A stretch of DNA of 8,795 nt from an uncultured Ruminococcus sp. (GTDB taxonomy: Bacteria > Bacillota > Clostridia > Oscillospirales > Acutalibacteraceae), in assembly GCA_902797065.1 (NCBI GenBank), contig CADBRK010000195.1, positions 1 to 8,795 of the forward strand, given 5' to 3'. Position numbers and translations under genes: made by a program. The notes beneath the pieces were generated by a model. The model was not told where the DNA came from, did not search any database, and was given only the letters and a program-made list of their open reading frames with translations. Shown here piece after piece: positions 7,469 through 8,795 of the stretch. Within the stretch, counting starts at the first letter, position 1. Each line of letters opens with the position of its first letter.

Positions 7469-7988
7469 ATCCTAAAGCCTCCAATCTTTCTTTAAGTATT
7501 GCCTTTGCTTTTCTGAGCCTTGTTTTGACTGTTCCGAGCGGAATATGTAAACACCCGGCAATATCTTCAATCTTCAGATTTGCAGAGTAATACAAATATA
7601 GCGGTATCCTGTATTTTTCGGGCAGTTGTGCCGTCAATTCACGTACCGCCTCGGTTTCAGACTTACGCAGAATGATCTGTTCGGGATCGTCGTGTGAAGA
7701 AAACTGTTCTCCGCTTTCCTCATATTCCTCCAGGCTATTGATCTGTGCTATCCGGTGTCTCACCGAATACTTTTTCTTTCTGTTTTTCCATAGTAAAACG
7801 GATACCGACACGGCATAGCTCTTTACGTTCTGTGCGGCATCAAGCTTTTTTCGCTTTTCCAACAGTTTCAGCATTGTATCTTGATATAGCTCGTCTCCGC
7901 CTTCATTGCTGCCGGAGATCACTCTGCAAAACCTCAGAATGTCCTTTCCGTTTTGCAAAATGAACTGTTCAAATTCATTATTGTTCAT
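7458..7988 (-). CDS. ECF-type RNA polymerase sigma factor
   Basis: A 176-aa sigma-70 family protein of the extracytoplasmic-function class, directing RNA polymerase to a small regulon. Region 2 covers about residues 9-75, with the DELYQDTMLKLLEKRKKL segment (32-49) typical of region 2.1/2.2 and basic residues WKNRKKK (67-73) after it. An acidic linker (about 85-105) joins it to region 4 (about 115-168), which contains LPEKYRIPLYLYY and the helix-turn-helix IEDIAGCLHIPLGTVKTRLRKAK. The open frame extends to a TTG at 8027, but the ATG at 7988 has AGGA ten bases upstream and gives the normal N-terminus for the class, so it is chosen. The 3' end overlaps the probable anti-sigma gene by 11 bp. The promoter upstream looks sigma-A dependent rather than autoregulated. 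Target genes cannot be told from this window. Confidence 0.92.
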   Translation of the reverse strand: MNNNEFEQFILQNGKDILRFCRVISGSNEGGDELYQDTMLKLLEKRKKLDAAQNVKSYAVSVSVLLWKNRKKKYSVRHRIAQINSLEEYEESGEQFSSHDDPEQIILRKSETEAVRELTAQLPEKYRIPLYLYYSANLKIEDIAGCLHIPLGTVKTRLRKAKAILKERLEALGYDE

Positions 7989-8039
7989 AAGCCTACTATC
8001 CTTTTGACTTTCATTAAACCGGTTCAAATAATCTGTCCT

Positions 8040-8063
8040 TAATGTATATACGTATATACATTA
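8040..8063. promoter_or_regulatory. Perfect 24-bp palindrome at the sigma promoter, likely operator
   Basis: The half-site TAATGTATATAC is followed by its exact complement, with no spacer and no mismatch over 24 bp. It covers the predicted transcription start and the downstream edge of the -10 box of the sigma gene. Such a site suits a dimeric repressor (TetR, GntR or LacI-like proteins use sites of this size). No regulator gene is present here, so the binding protein is unknown. A transcript starting upstream of it could also form a hairpin, but no T-run follows. Confidence 0.65.
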
Positions 8064-8088
8064 TCTCATGTCCGCAAAAAGATTTCAA
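8060..8088 (-). promoter_or_regulatory. Sigma-A-like promoter of the ECF sigma gene
   Basis: On the minus strand TTGAAA (8083-8088) and GATAAT (8060-8065) are separated by exactly 17 bp and differ from consensus at two and one positions. The start point would fall near 8053, giving a leader of about 65 nt before the ATG at 7988. The -10 overlaps the outer edge of the 24-bp palindrome. Confidence 0.7.
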
Positions 8089-8236
8089 ATCAAAACAAAA
8101 AAATTGTATTTCTGTGAAAGTCCTTGTTCCGATAGTTAATAAACTGCCCGAAGGCATATGCAAAGGATATTTTATTACCATATAGCCGCCCGGGTCATAA
8201 AATCCGTAAATTTTCTTACAGTCTCTGCATATTCTA
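8089..8236. other. Intergenic region between divergent promoters
   Basis: This 148-bp stretch lies between the leftward sigma promoter and the rightward dapA promoter. It is AT-rich, with one small GC patch around GCCGCCCGGGTC (about 8186-8197). I see no gene, hairpin terminator or conserved RNA in it. Confidence 0.5.
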
Positions 8237-8265
8237 TTGACATACGGCAGATAAAGTGTTATTAT
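8237..8265 (+). promoter_or_regulatory. Sigma-A promoter of dapA
   Basis: TTGACA (8237-8242) is a perfect -35 and TATTAT (8260-8265) a five-of-six -10, with the ideal 17-bp spacer. Initiation near 8272 puts the start of the RNA directly before the riboswitch P1 strand at 8277, which supports both calls. Confidence 0.88.
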
Positions 8266-8276
8266 AAAGTTACTGC

Positions 8277-8442
8277 AATTATGATAGAGGCGCAGGTGCT
8301 ATCAGTAAGGTGCGGCGAGGGCTTTCGCAAAGCTATGGCGCACACGAAAGGGGTATCTGCCGAAGAGATCGAGGCGCAAGATTTTCTGGGCGTGCGGATA
8401 ATATCCGTCCGACTGTCGCAGATGCGGAGTGCTATCTTAATT
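8277..8442 (+). promoter_or_regulatory. Lysine riboswitch (L-box)
   Basis: Senses free lysine in the nascent dapA leader. Conserved core strings of the class appear in order: GATAGAGGCGC (8283-8293), AGTAAGG, CGAAAGGGGTATCTGCCGAAG broken over the P3/P4 region, TTCTGGGC, ACTGTCGCAG and GGAGTGCTATC. P1 closes the aptamer: AATTATGATAG (8277-8287) pairs with CTATCTTAATT (8432-8442), 10 of 11 positions, with one U-U mismatch. CGGAT-AAT-ATCCG (about 8395-8407) forms a P4-like hairpin. It lies between a consensus promoter and an intrinsic terminator ahead of dapA, a lysine-pathway gene, which agrees with the ligand. Lysine binding should stabilise P1, leave the terminator free and turn dapA off. A 100-codon open frame over this RNA is not a gene. 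Confidence 0.93.
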
Positions 8443-8483
8443 ATGAAAAACTCTTCTTAGAACATGTTTTGAGTAATTTGGGT

Positions 8484-8513
8484 AGCCGATGTATATCGGC
8501 TTTTTTTCTTTTT
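8484..8513 (+). terminator. Riboswitch-controlled intrinsic terminator of the dapA leader
   Basis: AGCCGAT (8484-8490) pairs with ATCGGCT (8495-8501) around the four-base loop GTAT. A T-run with one C (8501-8513) follows. It lies 42 bp after the riboswitch and 37 bp before the dapA ATG. Its 5' arm overlaps the proposed antiterminator strand (8475-8486), so only one of the two can form. Confidence 0.9.
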
Positions 8514-8550
8514 ATTGCAGAAATCAAATTATCAAAAGGAGTTTTGTATT

Positions 8551-8795
8551 ATGAGTAAGACTACTATTTTCAAGGGCGCTGCAACTGCGCTCGTTACACC
8601 TCTCAACGAGAACGGTATCGACTACGAGAACTTCGGCAGACTTATCGACTGGCAGATCGAGCAGGGCATCAATGCGCTCGTTATCTGCGGAACAACAGGC
8701 GAGGCTTCTACCCTTACAGACCAAGAGCACAGAGACGCCATCGAGTTCGCCGTTAAGAGAGTAAACAAGAGAGTGCCTGTCATTGCAGGAACGGG
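8551..8795 (+). CDS. dapA: 4-hydroxy-tetrahydrodipicolinate synthase DapA (3' end outside window)
   Basis: Condenses pyruvate with aspartate semialdehyde in the first committed step of diaminopimelate and lysine synthesis, supplying cell wall and protein. The 81 visible codons give the start of the TIM barrel: FKGAATALVTPLNENGID (7-24), then INALVICGTTGEASTL (40-55), where the GTTGE loop holds the threonines that bind the pyruvate carboxylate, then RVPVIAG. The Schiff-base lysine lies beyond the window. The start is fixed by AAAAGGAG (8535-8542) about eight bases ahead of the ATG and by the typical N-terminus. Codon choice leans to C-ending codons (AAC, GAC, TAC, TTC), as in well-expressed genes. 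Expression is under the upstream lysine riboswitch and terminator. Whether dapB or other lysine genes follow cannot be seen. Confidence 0.95.
   Translation, partial: MSKTTIFKGAATALVTPLNENGIDYENFGRLIDWQIEQGINALVICGTTGEASTLTDQEHRDAIEFAVKRVNKRVPVIAGT

Noticed and set aside
7989..8027. The TTG at 8027 as start of the sigma factor
   Set aside because: It adds 13 residues with no family match, and it would begin shortly after the palindrome with no good Shine-Dalgarno. The ATG at 7988 fits better.
8126..8130. GGAAC on the minus strand as a possible ECF-type -35 for sigma autoregulation
   Set aside because: No fitting ECF -10 follows at 16-17 bp, and a better sigma-A promoter lies closer to the gene.
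8158..8460. A 100-codon plus-strand open frame upstream of dapA
   Set aside because: It spans the dapA promoter and the lysine riboswitch, whose conserved RNA core explains the sequence. It has no good Shine-Dalgarno and no protein-like pattern.
8524..8730. A 68-codon minus-strand open frame over the start of dapA
   Set aside because: It is antisense to conserved DapA sequence, with no family resemblance.

Overview
The window looks like chromosome of a clostridial Firmicute, most likely in or near Ruminococcus / Oscillospiraceae. The grounds are the gene order (recJ, relA-type gene, dtd, MBL hydrolase, hemZ), the clostridial style of the proteins, strong Shine-Dalgarno sequences, sigma-A promoters and an L-box riboswitch. 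The genus is inferred from recalled similarity, not from a search.

Region 1 (about 6280 down to 1, minus strand) is a housekeeping operon. It reads recJ (single-strand DNA exonuclease), relA/spoT homologue (bifunctional (p)ppGpp synthetase/hydrolase), dtd (D-aminoacyl-tRNA deacylase), a glyoxalase-II-like metallo-beta-lactamase (MBL) hydrolase, and hemZ (radical SAM coproporphyrinogen dehydrogenase family), which runs off the left edge. One extended -10 promoter sits upstream of recJ. Spacing is 65 bp, 7 bp, 119 bp and a 17-bp overlap, and I see no internal terminator, so one transcript is plausible. The products handle DNA repair, starvation signalling, translation quality control, thioester detoxification and tetrapyrrole or radical-SAM chemistry.

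Region 2 (6195-6503) is an AT-rich intergenic stretch. It carries the recJ promoter, with a 7-bp-arm inverted repeat over its -10, and an isolated GC-rich island with a perfect 16-bp palindrome.

Region 3 (6504-8088, minus strand) is a two-gene regulatory module: an ECF sigma factor and an overlapping single-pass membrane protein that is probably its anti-sigma factor, closed by a strong intrinsic terminator. Its sigma-A-like promoter is overlapped by a perfect 24-bp palindrome, a likely operator for a regulator not encoded here.

Region 4 (8237-8795, plus strand) is dapA (lysine/diaminopimelate synthesis), cut by the right edge. It follows a consensus promoter, a lysine riboswitch and an intrinsic terminator. 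A helix that would exclude both riboswitch P1 and the terminator can be drawn base by base, giving a complete transcriptional-attenuation model.

I found no mobile element, CRISPR array, tRNA or rRNA. No clearly new biological system is visible. The least explained parts are the sigma/anti-sigma module with its palindromic operator and the GC-rich palindrome.
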